Of a DNA stretch of 46,439 bases, positions 35,830 to 41,799 are shown in pieces (position 1 is the first letter of the stretch; every line of letters begins with the position of its first letter). The translations under genes and the position numbers were made by a program. The notes under the pieces are model-generated. The model had not been told where the DNA came from and made no database searches. It saw nothing but the letters and a program-made list of their open reading frames with translations. The stretch comes from Candidatus Gastranaerophilales bacterium (lineage in GTDB: Bacteria; Cyanobacteriota; Vampirovibrionia; Gastranaerophilales; Gastranaerophilaceae). The stretch lies in NCBI GenBank assembly GCA_944326535.1, contig CALVEJ010000007.1:1-46439 (forward strand), given 5' to 3'.

Positions 35830-36124
35830 AAAACAGGGTTTCCGATAAGTCAACCCAATCTTTGTTAAAAGAATTAATTAGCTTTATTTTAAATTCTCTT
35901 TTTTTGCCTTTTAGATATTTTTCGCGTTCAATTGCTGAAACAATACTATCAATTTGTTCAAAGTATACCAGTTTCGTCAAATTATACCTTTTACTAAATC
36001 CGTCAACCAGCTTATTTTTATGTTCGTATATTCTTTTTGCCAGATTAGAGGTTACTCCAATGTATAATGTAGTATTTGTGTAATTTGTCAATATGTATAT
36101 ATATGCAGAATTATTCTTGTTCAT
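35828..36124 (-). CDS. GIY-YIG (URI-type) endonuclease
   Basis: A 98-residue single-domain nuclease. AYIYILTNYTNTTLYIGVTS carries the GIY-YIG pair as YIY and YIG (about residues 8-24). NLAKRIYEHKN has the catalytic Arg and conserved His; KLVYFEQ, AIEREKYLKG (catalytic Glu) and KREFKIKLI complete the family. Such stand-alone proteins are predicted to cut DNA, but few are characterised. No Shine-Dalgarno is seen. The TAG stop lies inside the REP unit downstream, and a nearly identical unit lies upstream, so gene and repeats look like one package. It could be a mobile nuclease gene. Confidence 0.9.
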   Translation of the reverse strand: MNKNNSAYIYILTNYTNTTLYIGVTSNLAKRIYEHKNKLVDGFSKRYNLTKLVYFEQIDSIVSAIEREKYLKGKKREFKIKLINSFNKDWVDLSETLF

Positions 36125-36171
36125 AGAATAATCATAACATACTGTTCAATATATTATTCGTCAGACTTGGA

Positions 36172-36308
36172 TGGCAACCGTAAATACGTCATTCTGAGGG
36201 AACGCAGTGACCTAAGAATCTAAAAAGCAGAAGATCCTTCGGGTTTTCACCCTCAGGATGACGAATGTAAACACGTCATTCTGAGGGAATGAAATGACCG
36301 AAGAATCT
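36172..36308. repeat. REP-type units, right flank of the GIY-YIG gene
   Basis: A diverged unit (36172-36221, CGTCATTCTGAGGG then AACGCAGTGACCTAAGAATC) followed by a 77-base unit (36232-36308) that is identical to 35754-35829 except for one extra T. Confidence 0.9.
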
Positions 36309-36478
36309 TTTTTGATAAATTATGTAAACATAAATATAAGATGGATTATCAATCCTGTAATTGCAAATAATAATGCTTTAAACTTTTCATATACATATGT
36401 ATAACCATACTTTGTCAGATTAGATAATTAATCATACAAAAGATATGATAATGTCAGATACAATAAAAAATTAAAGAA
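36309..36478 (+). promoter_or_regulatory. Promoter region with a 14-base palindrome before the AbrB-like gene
   Basis: AT-rich. TATACATATGTATA (36390-36403) is a perfect palindrome. TTGTCA (36412-36417) and TACAAA (36435-36440), 17 bases apart, form a candidate promoter. The palindrome just upstream of the -35 is a plausible operator for the downstream DNA-binding protein itself. Confidence 0.4.
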
Positions 36479-36667
36479 ATGACGATAGACAGAAAATTAA
36501 TGAGAAATGGAAATGGCTGGGCATTAAGTATAAATGCAACTATATTGGGGCTTCTGGATGTCAATCCGGAAGTTGATTTGATTAGATATACAATGGTAAA
36601 AGATAAATTGATAATTCAAAAATGTCGAGATGTAAAAAAATATTCAAATGAACAAAATAATCTATAG
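36479..36667 (+). CDS. AbrB/MazE-like swapped-hairpin protein
   Basis: A 62-residue protein matching the AbrB/SpoVT fold: RKLMRNGNGWALSIN is the usual kxGNSxxLxIP segment (with Gly where Ser is common) and LLDVNPEVDLI...DKLIIQK completes the two hairpins. Such proteins bind DNA as dimers, as transition-state regulators or antitoxins. No toxin gene is adjacent: the next frame (36648) is a signal-peptide protein of the TRL family that overlaps by 20 bases. The ribosome binding site is poor. Upstream palindrome may be its operator. Confidence 0.7.
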   Translation: MTIDRKLMRNGNGWALSINATILGLLDVNPEVDLIRYTMVKDKLIIQKCRDVKKYSNEQNNL

Positions 36668-37166
36668 CCTGCTTATTATATTCACAATAAATCTTTGCGC
36701 AAACGCAGAAACATACAATTCATCCTGCTACTCGGACATGGGGATAATATTGTTCGAGAAAAATTCGTGATAAGGAGCACTCTGCCGAATAAAAGCTGAC
36801 TAAAAGTCAGGTTTTATGAGAGGAAGACGTGAACGAATTTTTGGAGTGACATATTGAAAAGGTGAGTCTTTGAGCTTCGAAGGCTCGAAGCGAAAAAGAC
36901 GACACTAGATTAAATATTCAAACACAACATTCCCTCAAAGCTCCGCAAGTAGAAATGATAATACATCTTCAAACATAGATGTTTCAAAACTCAAAAAGGG
37001 TGAAGCTTCCATGCACAATATCTTTAGCCTGATTGAGCTTGGTGATGCGGGAATTGATACTGCGGCAAAAAATGCAGACATCAAAAAGATTAGTTACATT
37101 GATGTAAACGAGAGAATGGTTTTCATCTTCTGGAGAAAAGTTACAGTTAATGTTTATGGTGAATAA
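36648..37166 (+). pseudogene. TRL-family secreted protein gene interrupted by repeat copy B
   Basis: The first part (36648-36748) encodes MNKIIYSLLIIFTINLCANA, a signal peptide, then ETYNSSCYSDMGII. Copy B of the structured element follows and brings a stop (TGA at 36768). After the element the frame resumes as YSNTTFPQSSASRN and runs through GEASMHNIFSLIELGDAG, AAKNADIKKISYIDVNE and VTVNVYGE to a TAA at 37166, the typical TRL-like C-terminus. Joining ...ATAATAT to ATTCAAAC... gives MGIIYSNTTF in one frame. As it stands only a 40-residue peptide would be made unless the insert is removed from DNA or RNA. TRL protein function is unknown. Confidence 0.8.
36749..36915 (+). repeat. Structured dispersed element, copy B (167 bp, inside a gene)
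   Basis: Near-identical to copies A and C for the left end, hairpin module 1, the outer stem and the GCTTCGA-AGGC-TCGAAGC hairpin, then jumps by a deletion of about 44 bases to AAAGACGACACTAGATTAAAT (ends 36915), losing module 2. The stem below the hairpin is kept because GTCTTT now pairs with AAAGAC. It splits a TRL-family gene. Confidence 0.92.
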
Positions 37167-37169
37167 TTA

Positions 37170-37208
37170 CACAAAAAAGCCTCTTGCGAAAGCAGAGGCT
37201 TTTTTGTG
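37170..37208. terminator. Bidirectional terminator between the TRL remnant and tsf
   Basis: CACAAAAAAGCCTCT pairs with AGAGGCTTTTTTGTG around a GC-GAAA-GC cap, with A and T runs on either side, so it can stop both converging transcripts. Confidence 0.9.
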
Positions 37209-37223
37209 TACAACAGCTATTTT

Positions 37224-38090
37224 CTAGTTGCCTGCCATCTGGCTTGCAACTTCTTCAGCAAAGTTGTCCTGTCTTTTTTCAAGACCTTCACCCAATACGT
37301 AACGGATGAATGATTTTACTGTCAATTTGCCTTCGCAAAGCTGAGCAACTGTTTGATCCGGATTTTTTACAAACGGCTGTTCAAGAAGACATTTTGAAGC
37401 CATCAGTTTGTTGATTCTGCCTTCAACAATTTTTGCTCTGATATTTTCAGGTTTTTTTGCGAGGTCTTCTTTACCCATTTCAATTCTTGTTTCTTCATCG
37501 ATTACTGACTGAGGAATTTCTTCTCTTGAAACAAATTCCGGAGCGTTTGATGCGATGTGGAGACAAATGTCTTTTTCAAGAACTTCATCAGCTTTGTCTG
37601 TGTTGAGCAATACACCGATTTTTCCGTTGTGGATGTATGTTGCGGGGTTGCCTTCAACGATTTCAAATCTTCTGACAGTGATTTTTTCACCGATAGTAGC
37701 GATTTTTTCTTTGATAATATCTTCAATTTTTTTGCCGCAAACTGTGCAAGTAGAAGCCAGAAGTTCTTCAACAGAAGCAGGTTTTGTTGCTACAATTTGT
37801 TTTGCAAGATTTGAAACAAGTTCTTTGAATTCATCATTTTTTGCTACAAAGTCTGTTTCACAGTTTACTTCGATGATTGCGCCTGTGTTTCCTTCAACAT
37901 AAGAACCGATTAAACCTTCAGCAGCTATTCTGCCCATTTTCTTTTCAGCAGAAGCAATACCTTTTTGACGGAGGTATTCCATAGCTTTTTCCATATCACC
38001 ATCGCTTTCGGTGAGAGCTTTTTTTGCATCGAGAATACCGGCACCGGTTTTTTCTCTGAGTTCTTTTACCATAGCAGCAGTTACTGTCAT
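37224..38090 (-). CDS. tsf: Elongation factor Ts
   Basis: Nucleotide exchange factor for EF-Tu. The 288-residue product begins MTVTAAMVKELREKTGAGIL with DAKKAL, the conserved UBA-like domain that contacts EF-Tu, followed by RIAAEGLIGSY and NCETDFVAKNDEF. A second dimerisation half runs to the C-terminus. GAGAGG precedes the ATG. It follows rpsB on the same strand, the usual pairing, but a terminator and an inverted REP pair lie between them. EF-Tu itself starts at the left edge of the window. Confidence 0.96.
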   Translation of the reverse strand: MTVTAAMVKELREKTGAGILDAKKALTESDGDMEKAMEYLRQKGIASAEKKMGRIAAEGLIGSYVEGNTGAIIEVNCETDFVAKNDEFKELVSNLAKQIVATKPASVEELLASTCTVCGKKIEDIIKEKIATIGEKITVRRFEIVEGNPATYIHNGKIGVLLNTDKADEVLEKDICLHIASNAPEFVSREEIPQSVIDEETRIEMGKEDLAKKPENIRAKIVEGRINKLMASKCLLEQPFVKNPDQTVAQLCEGKLTVKSFIRYVLGEGLEKRQDNFAEEVASQMAGN

Positions 38091-38132
38091 AATTTTATCC
38101 TCTCTGTATATTTTTTAATAAACCTAAGATGT

Positions 38133-38200
38133 CATTTCAGAATTGTTTCAGGGTCTATCCATATTTTTCGTAAGATGCTGAAACAGGTTCAGCATGACAT
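38133..38200. repeat. Inverted REP-like pair between rpsB and tsf
   Basis: GTCATTTCAGAATTGTTTCAGG (about 38133-38154; given as GTCATTTCAG plus AATTGTTTCAGG) faces its relative at 38172-38200, whose core ATGCTGAA-N5-TTCAGCAT (38175-38195) is a perfect stem. Same class as the cluster at 35.3 kb. Confidence 0.7.
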
Positions 38201-38205
38201 TTAAA

Positions 38206-38236
38206 AAAAGCAGGCAGGATAACCTAACCTGCTTTT
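38206..38236 (-). terminator. Terminator or attenuator after rpsB
   Basis: On the minus strand AAAAGCAGG pairs with CCTGCTTTT around a 13-base loop, followed by TTTAAA. It lies between rpsB and tsf, so it may set the ratio of S2 to EF-Ts. Confidence 0.7.
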
Positions 38237-38247
38237 AAATTTTTTGA

Positions 38248-39036
38248 TTAAGCCTCAGCCGGAGCTTCTTCTTTTTCTTCTTCAGCAGGAGCTTCAACGC
38301 CTGCATCTTCAGCTTTGATAGTTTCAGCTTTTGAGCCTACAGCTTTGTTTTCTCTGAGTTGTTTTCCTTCAAGAACAGCATCTGCAAGTTTTGAAGCAAT
38401 CAACTTGATTGAACGGATAGCATCATCGTTTCCGGGGATGATGTAGTCTATTCCGTCAGGATTTGCATTTGTATCAGCAAGACAAATTACCGGAATGTGG
38501 AGTTTGTTTGCTTCTGCAATAGCAATGTCTTCTTTTTTCTGGTCAACTACAAAGATAATGTCAGGCATACCGCGCATTTCTTTGATACCGCCGAGTGTTT
38601 TTGAGAGTTTTTCAAGTTTCTTTGTGATTTGAACAACTTCTTTTTTCGGAAGTTTTTCAATGTGACCTGAGTTTACAAAGTCTTCAAGTTCTCTCAATTT
38701 GTTAACTCTGCCTCTGATAGTTTCAAAGTTTGTCAACAAACCGCCTAACCATCTTCTGTTGATATAATACATACCGCATCTTTCAGCTTCTTGAGCAACA
38801 ACATCAGATGCTTGTTTTTTTGTACCTACGAAAAGAACGTTTTTTCCTCTTGCTGCAAATTCTCTGACGATTGCATAAGCTTCGTCCAATTTGTCAGAAG
38901 TTTTTCTTAAGTCTAATACATAGATTCCGTTTCTTGCACCGTAGATATACGGTTTCATTTTGGGGTTCCATCTTTGAGTCTGGTGTCCGAAATGTACACC
39001 TGCTTCAAGTAAATCAATCATTGATGCTACCGGCAT
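38248..39036 (-). CDS. rpsB: 30S ribosomal protein S2
   Basis: The 262-residue product starts [20 protein letters not shown], followed by [19 protein letters not shown] and later [14 protein letters not shown] and [16 protein letters not shown], the hallmarks of bacterial S2. It binds late at the 30S head-body junction. The frame is open to 39084, but AAAGGAG lies before the ATG at 39036 and the added residues are not S2-like. The C-terminus carries an acidic Ala/Glu-rich tail (about 245-262). A leader of about 150 bases precedes it. Confidence 0.97.
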   Translation of the reverse strand: MPVASMIDLLEAGVHFGHQTQRWNPKMKPYIYGARNGIYVLDLRKTSDKLDEAYAIVREFAARGKNVLFVGTKKQASDVVAQEAERCGMYYINRRWLGGLLTNFETIRGRVNKLRELEDFVNSGHIEKLPKKEVVQITKKLEKLSKTLGGIKEMRGMPDIIFVVDQKKEDIAIAEANKLHIPVICLADTNANPDGIDYIIPGNDDAIRSIKLIASKLADAVLEGKQLRENKAVGSKAETIKAEDAGVEAPAEEEKEEAPAEA

Positions 39037-39126
39037 CGATTCTCCTTTCCTGATTGCAAGCCTTGATTTTGAACAAGCAATCATTTTCTTGCGGATTTTA
39101 ACATACTAGGAAGGGTGTTTTGCCTT

Positions 39127-39164
39127 TAAGACGTGCTCTTCAGCCCCGACTTGTTCCGTCTAAA
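39127..39164 (-). promoter_or_regulatory. Structured rpsB leader (candidate S2 autoregulation site)
   Basis: In the rpsB 5' leader TTTAGACG pairs with CGTCTTAAA (one bulged T) around a 23-base GC-rich loop. r-protein leaders often bind their own product; S2 leaders of this kind exist in several phyla. The fold is seen, the function inferred. Confidence 0.4.
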
Positions 39165-39189
39165 ATCCAATTACTGTACTACAATAAAA

Positions 39190-39217
39190 ATTATAACCCA
39201 AACAAAATATTAGCCAA
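39190..39217 (-). promoter_or_regulatory. rpsB promoter
   Basis: Minus strand TTGGCT (39217-39212), 16 bases, perfect TATAAT (39195-39190), giving a leader of about 145 bases. Confidence 0.65.
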
Positions 39218-39252
39218 CATGGGTTTTTGAAGCTTTTATATTGCTTAACAAA

Positions 39253-39462
39253 ATTGTTCGAGAAAAATTCGTGATAAGGAGCACTCTGCCGAATAAAAGC
39301 TGACTAAAAGTCAGGTTTTATGAGAGGAAGACGTGAACGAATTTTTGGAGTGACATATTGAAAAGGTGAGTCTTTGAGCTTCGAAGGCTCGAAGCAAGGA
39401 CTCCGTTAAGGGTTGACTAAATGTCAAGCCTTAATGGACGGGAAGACGACACTAGATTAAAT
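39253..39462 (+). repeat. Structured dispersed element, copy C (full length reference copy)
   Basis: Outer stem AAAAATTCGT (39263-39272) with ACGAATTTTT (39337-39346). Module 1 hairpin 39293-39321 (ATAAAA-G-CTGAC, loop TAAAA, mirror arm). Hairpin 2 39368-39403 (GAGTCTTT, GCTTCGA, loop AGGC, mirror arms). Module 2 hairpin 39403-39437 (CCGTTAAGG-G-TTGAC, loop TAAAT, mirror arm). Ends GACGACACTAGATTAAAT. Lies between rpsB and the double-CheW gene. Confidence 0.93.
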
Positions 39463-39467
39463 TAATA

Positions 39468-40520
39468 TCAATTGTTGTCTATATAGAGTCTTTTGTCATT
39501 AATAATTTTATCCACATTCAAGATATTGTATACCTTTTTGTCTATATATGCTTCCGCTTTGATATACAAATTGTCTAGAGCCATATCATTTTTTTGTTCA
39601 ATAGCTTCTTTCGAAATGTTGATGATATCCAGAATGTCATCAACAAGAAAAGCAAGTTTCAATTCCGAAGATTCTATTACAATAATTTTTTTGTCCTGAT
39701 CTTTTATCTCGTGGTTATTCTCTTCATCTTTCGGCGGCGCCAGTGCAATAAAATCTTTTAGATCCAAAACCGTATAAAAGTTTCCTTTAAGGTTAATTAT
39801 TCCTCTTATATAGTTTGGAGTGTACGGTATTTTTGTTATGGGATAATTTTTGGGCGAAACCAGCTCTTTGACAAATAGTGAATAGATACAATACGTATGG
39901 TTTTGCAGTTTTAAAATAATATACTGGTCTTTTCCGTATATATCCGTTTCAAGATTCATTTCAGGAAGTTTTGCTATATCATGTGCTCTTTTTTGAAGAA
40001 CACACAAAGAATTTTCGTCTTTTGGAAAAAGTTCCGAATAGTTTGTTGTATTTTCATTGAACTGGGCTTTTTTTATTACTGCTTCCAGCTGGTCAATACT
40101 TATTATATTCACAACATTGTCATCAATTTTATAAAATGTTCTGACTATATTGTTTACGTTTTCTCCCATTACTCTTTGTATTTGTGCCGGTACAGCCGTA
40201 AAAAAGTCCGTAATTTCATCTACTATTATTGCAAACAGCGACTCATCGCCTTTTATGATTATTACTTTATTGGACAGTTCATAATTTTTCTTTGGAAGAG
40301 ACAGAATTTTTCTGATATCTGCTATGTTGATAAACATGTCGTTGTAATTCAAAATTCCGACAATAAACTCCGGAAGTCGCTGCGGATCATTTATCATCGG
40401 CAGAGCAGTAATTTCGAGAACATTTTTTGCATTCATTGCATAAATTTTGTCATCGAGTTCAAAACACAAATGCAAATTATCGGCATCATCAATTGTAAGT
40501 AGAGATTTTTTTAGTTCCAT
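39468..40520 (-). CDS. Tandem CheW-domain protein
   Basis: A chemotaxis coupling protein of 350 residues with two CheW-like domains. The first (about 10-150) has LHLCFELDDKIYAMNAKNVLEI and GILNYNDMFINIADIR; the second (about 195-345) has QYIILKLQNHTYCIYSLFVKEL and YIRGIINLKGNFYTVLDLKDF. Domains of this fold link chemoreceptors to CheA. Tandem forms may bridge larger arrays or act as a CheV-like adaptor, but no receiver domain is present. A TTG at 40532 is an alternative start; GGAAAA before the ATG at 40520 favours the latter. It diverges from the receptor gene. Confidence 0.9.
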   Translation of the reverse strand: MELKKSLLTIDDADNLHLCFELDDKIYAMNAKNVLEITALPMINDPQRLPEFIVGILNYNDMFINIADIRKILSLPKKNYELSNKVIIIKGDESLFAIIVDEITDFFTAVPAQIQRVMGENVNNIVRTFYKIDDNVVNIISIDQLEAVIKKAQFNENTTNYSELFPKDENSLCVLQKRAHDIAKLPEMNLETDIYGKDQYIILKLQNHTYCIYSLFVKELVSPKNYPITKIPYTPNYIRGIINLKGNFYTVLDLKDFIALAPPKDEENNHEIKDQDKKIIVIESSELKLAFLVDDILDIINISKEAIEQKNDMALDNLYIKAEAYIDKKVYNILNVDKIINDKRLYIDNN

Positions 40521-40579
40521 TAATTTTTCCAATGAAATAACTTTACATCTTGGCGCAACTGCGAATTTGTACTAGAATG

Positions 40580-40585
40580 ATTATA
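40580..40585 (-). promoter_or_regulatory. -10 box upstream of the double-CheW gene
   Basis: A perfect TATAAT on the minus strand in the 120-base divergent region; the -35 at 16 bases (TTTTAT) is weak. Confidence 0.45.
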
Positions 40586-40640
40586 TTGCATTTTTAGCGA
40601 AATAAAAAGTTTTTTCTCAGGAATTAGTAAGGATAAAAAA

Positions 40641-41651
40641 ATGAACAGCAGTGAAGAGTTGAATTACAGAAAAAAATCTGACATAAAATTTATGCTTGAT
40701 GTACTTTTTCTGGTTATTTTGATGATTTTGGTTATTGTAACCTCTTTGAAAGATGCCTGGTCAGCATGGGTGGTTGTTGTTATTTCTTTATTGTTTATGG
40801 CATATCTCGGACAGTATATATGGACGAGAGAATGGCTGATGAGCGAACTTCGTAAAGATATCGGTGAAAAAGACAAAAAAACACAAAAGTCTGCTGAAAA
40901 AATTATGGATTTGGTCGTTTCTCAGAAAAATTCGCTAAAAAAATATGAATCATCATCAATTCAGGCTGCTTCAAATGTTGAAAAGCTCAAATCATTGTCT
41001 TTTACTTTGAAACAGAACTCAAAAGAACTGCTGTATAAAATATCGCAATCTCTGAAAAATACCGACATAGAACAAAAACCTGTTCAGGCAAATATTGATA
41101 AAATGATAGTACTAAAACAGCGTATTCAGATTATTGCGGAATTAATTCTTGAACTGAGCGAGTATATTCAGCAAATCGGATCTATTATCGGTTTGGTCGA
41201 GGATATAGCGGAGCAGACAAACATGCTTGCTCTGAATGCGGCGGTTGAGGCGGCAAGAGCAGGTGAACACGGCAAAGGGTTTGCTGTTGTTGCCGGTGAA
41301 ATCAGAAAACTGGCTGATGAATCCAAACAGGCAACCACAAAAATCAGCTCTCTTATCAATGATATTCAGCACACAACAAACTCCACCGTTATGGCGACGG
41401 AAGAGGGTAGCAAAGAGATTGAATCAGGAGTTAAACTTGCCGGAAATATTGAACAAAACTTTAACATATTGAATGAAGCATTGGATAATATGATGAAATT
41501 TATTGAGAATGTTTCTTTCAACTGCGAAAATCAGGAAAAAATCTCTGTAGAAGTTGTGAAAAACCTCAAAGAAAATGCAGAAGATTTGTCTGATATTTTG
41601 AACAATGTCAACAGAAATATTGAAAATATAAATGACCTGAAAAACCTATGA
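40641..41651 (+). CDS. Chemoreceptor without a periplasmic sensor domain
   Basis: A 336-residue methyl-accepting chemotaxis protein. Two membrane segments (about 16-38 and 43-63) are joined by a loop of only four to five residues, so no ligand-binding domain lies outside. After a helical linker the signalling tip reads [43 protein letters not shown] (here spanning about 186-228). No HAMP domain is obvious. AAGGA precedes the ATG. It is followed by repeat copy D and the CheA hybrid, so it may sense membrane or cytoplasmic state. Confidence 0.93.
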   Translation: MNSSEELNYRKKSDIKFMLDVLFLVILMILVIVTSLKDAWSAWVVVVISLLFMAYLGQYIWTREWLMSELRKDIGEKDKKTQKSAEKIMDLVVSQKNSLKKYESSSIQAASNVEKLKSLSFTLKQNSKELLYKISQSLKNTDIEQKPVQANIDKMIVLKQRIQIIAELILELSEYIQQIGSIIGLVEDIAEQTNMLALNAAVEAARAGEHGKGFAVVAGEIRKLADESKQATTKISSLINDIQHTTNSTVMATEEGSKEIESGVKLAGNIEQNFNILNEALDNMMKFIENVSFNCENQEKISVEVVKNLKENAEDLSDILNNVNRNIENINDLKNL

Positions 41652-41767
41652 ATTGTCCGAGAAAATTTTGCGATAATGAATGTGAGCAAAATTTTTGAGC
41701 GTCATTTGAAAAAGTGAGCAGGTGGCGGCTGCGTTGAGCCGGCGACAACTGCGACACTAGATTAGAT
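41652..41767 (+). repeat. Structured dispersed element, copy D (116 bp, within the chemotaxis unit)
   Basis: Starts right after the receptor stop codon: ATTGTCCGAGAAAATTTTGC, outer stem AAAATTTTGC (41662-41671) with GCAAAATTTT (41686-41695), no hairpin modules in between, then GTCATTTGAAAAAGTGAG as in copy C, a GC-rich hairpin (GGCGGCT and AGCCGGC) and GCGACACTAGATTAGAT at the right end. Confidence 0.88.
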
Positions 41768-41799
41768 TATAAAAGGATAACGGAGCTGCTGTAAATTAA

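Noticed and set aside
36479..36770. AbrB-like protein plus short downstream frame as a toxin-antitoxin pair
   Set aside because: The downstream frame is a signal-peptide protein of the TRL family, not a toxin.
36749..36915. Group I or group II self-splicing intron in the TRL gene
   Set aside because: At 165-167 bp it is far too short for the known catalytic cores, lacks the GUGYG start, and most family members lie outside genes.
39037..39084. Upstream extension of rpsB
   Set aside because: AAAGGAG fixes the later ATG, and S2 proteins start with the M(P/A)V-type peptide seen there.
27258..39462. CRISPR array or integron attC array as explanation for the dispersed repeats
   Set aside because: Copies are kilobases apart in both orientations with no spacer regularity, no cas or integrase gene, and lack the attC R-box bases.
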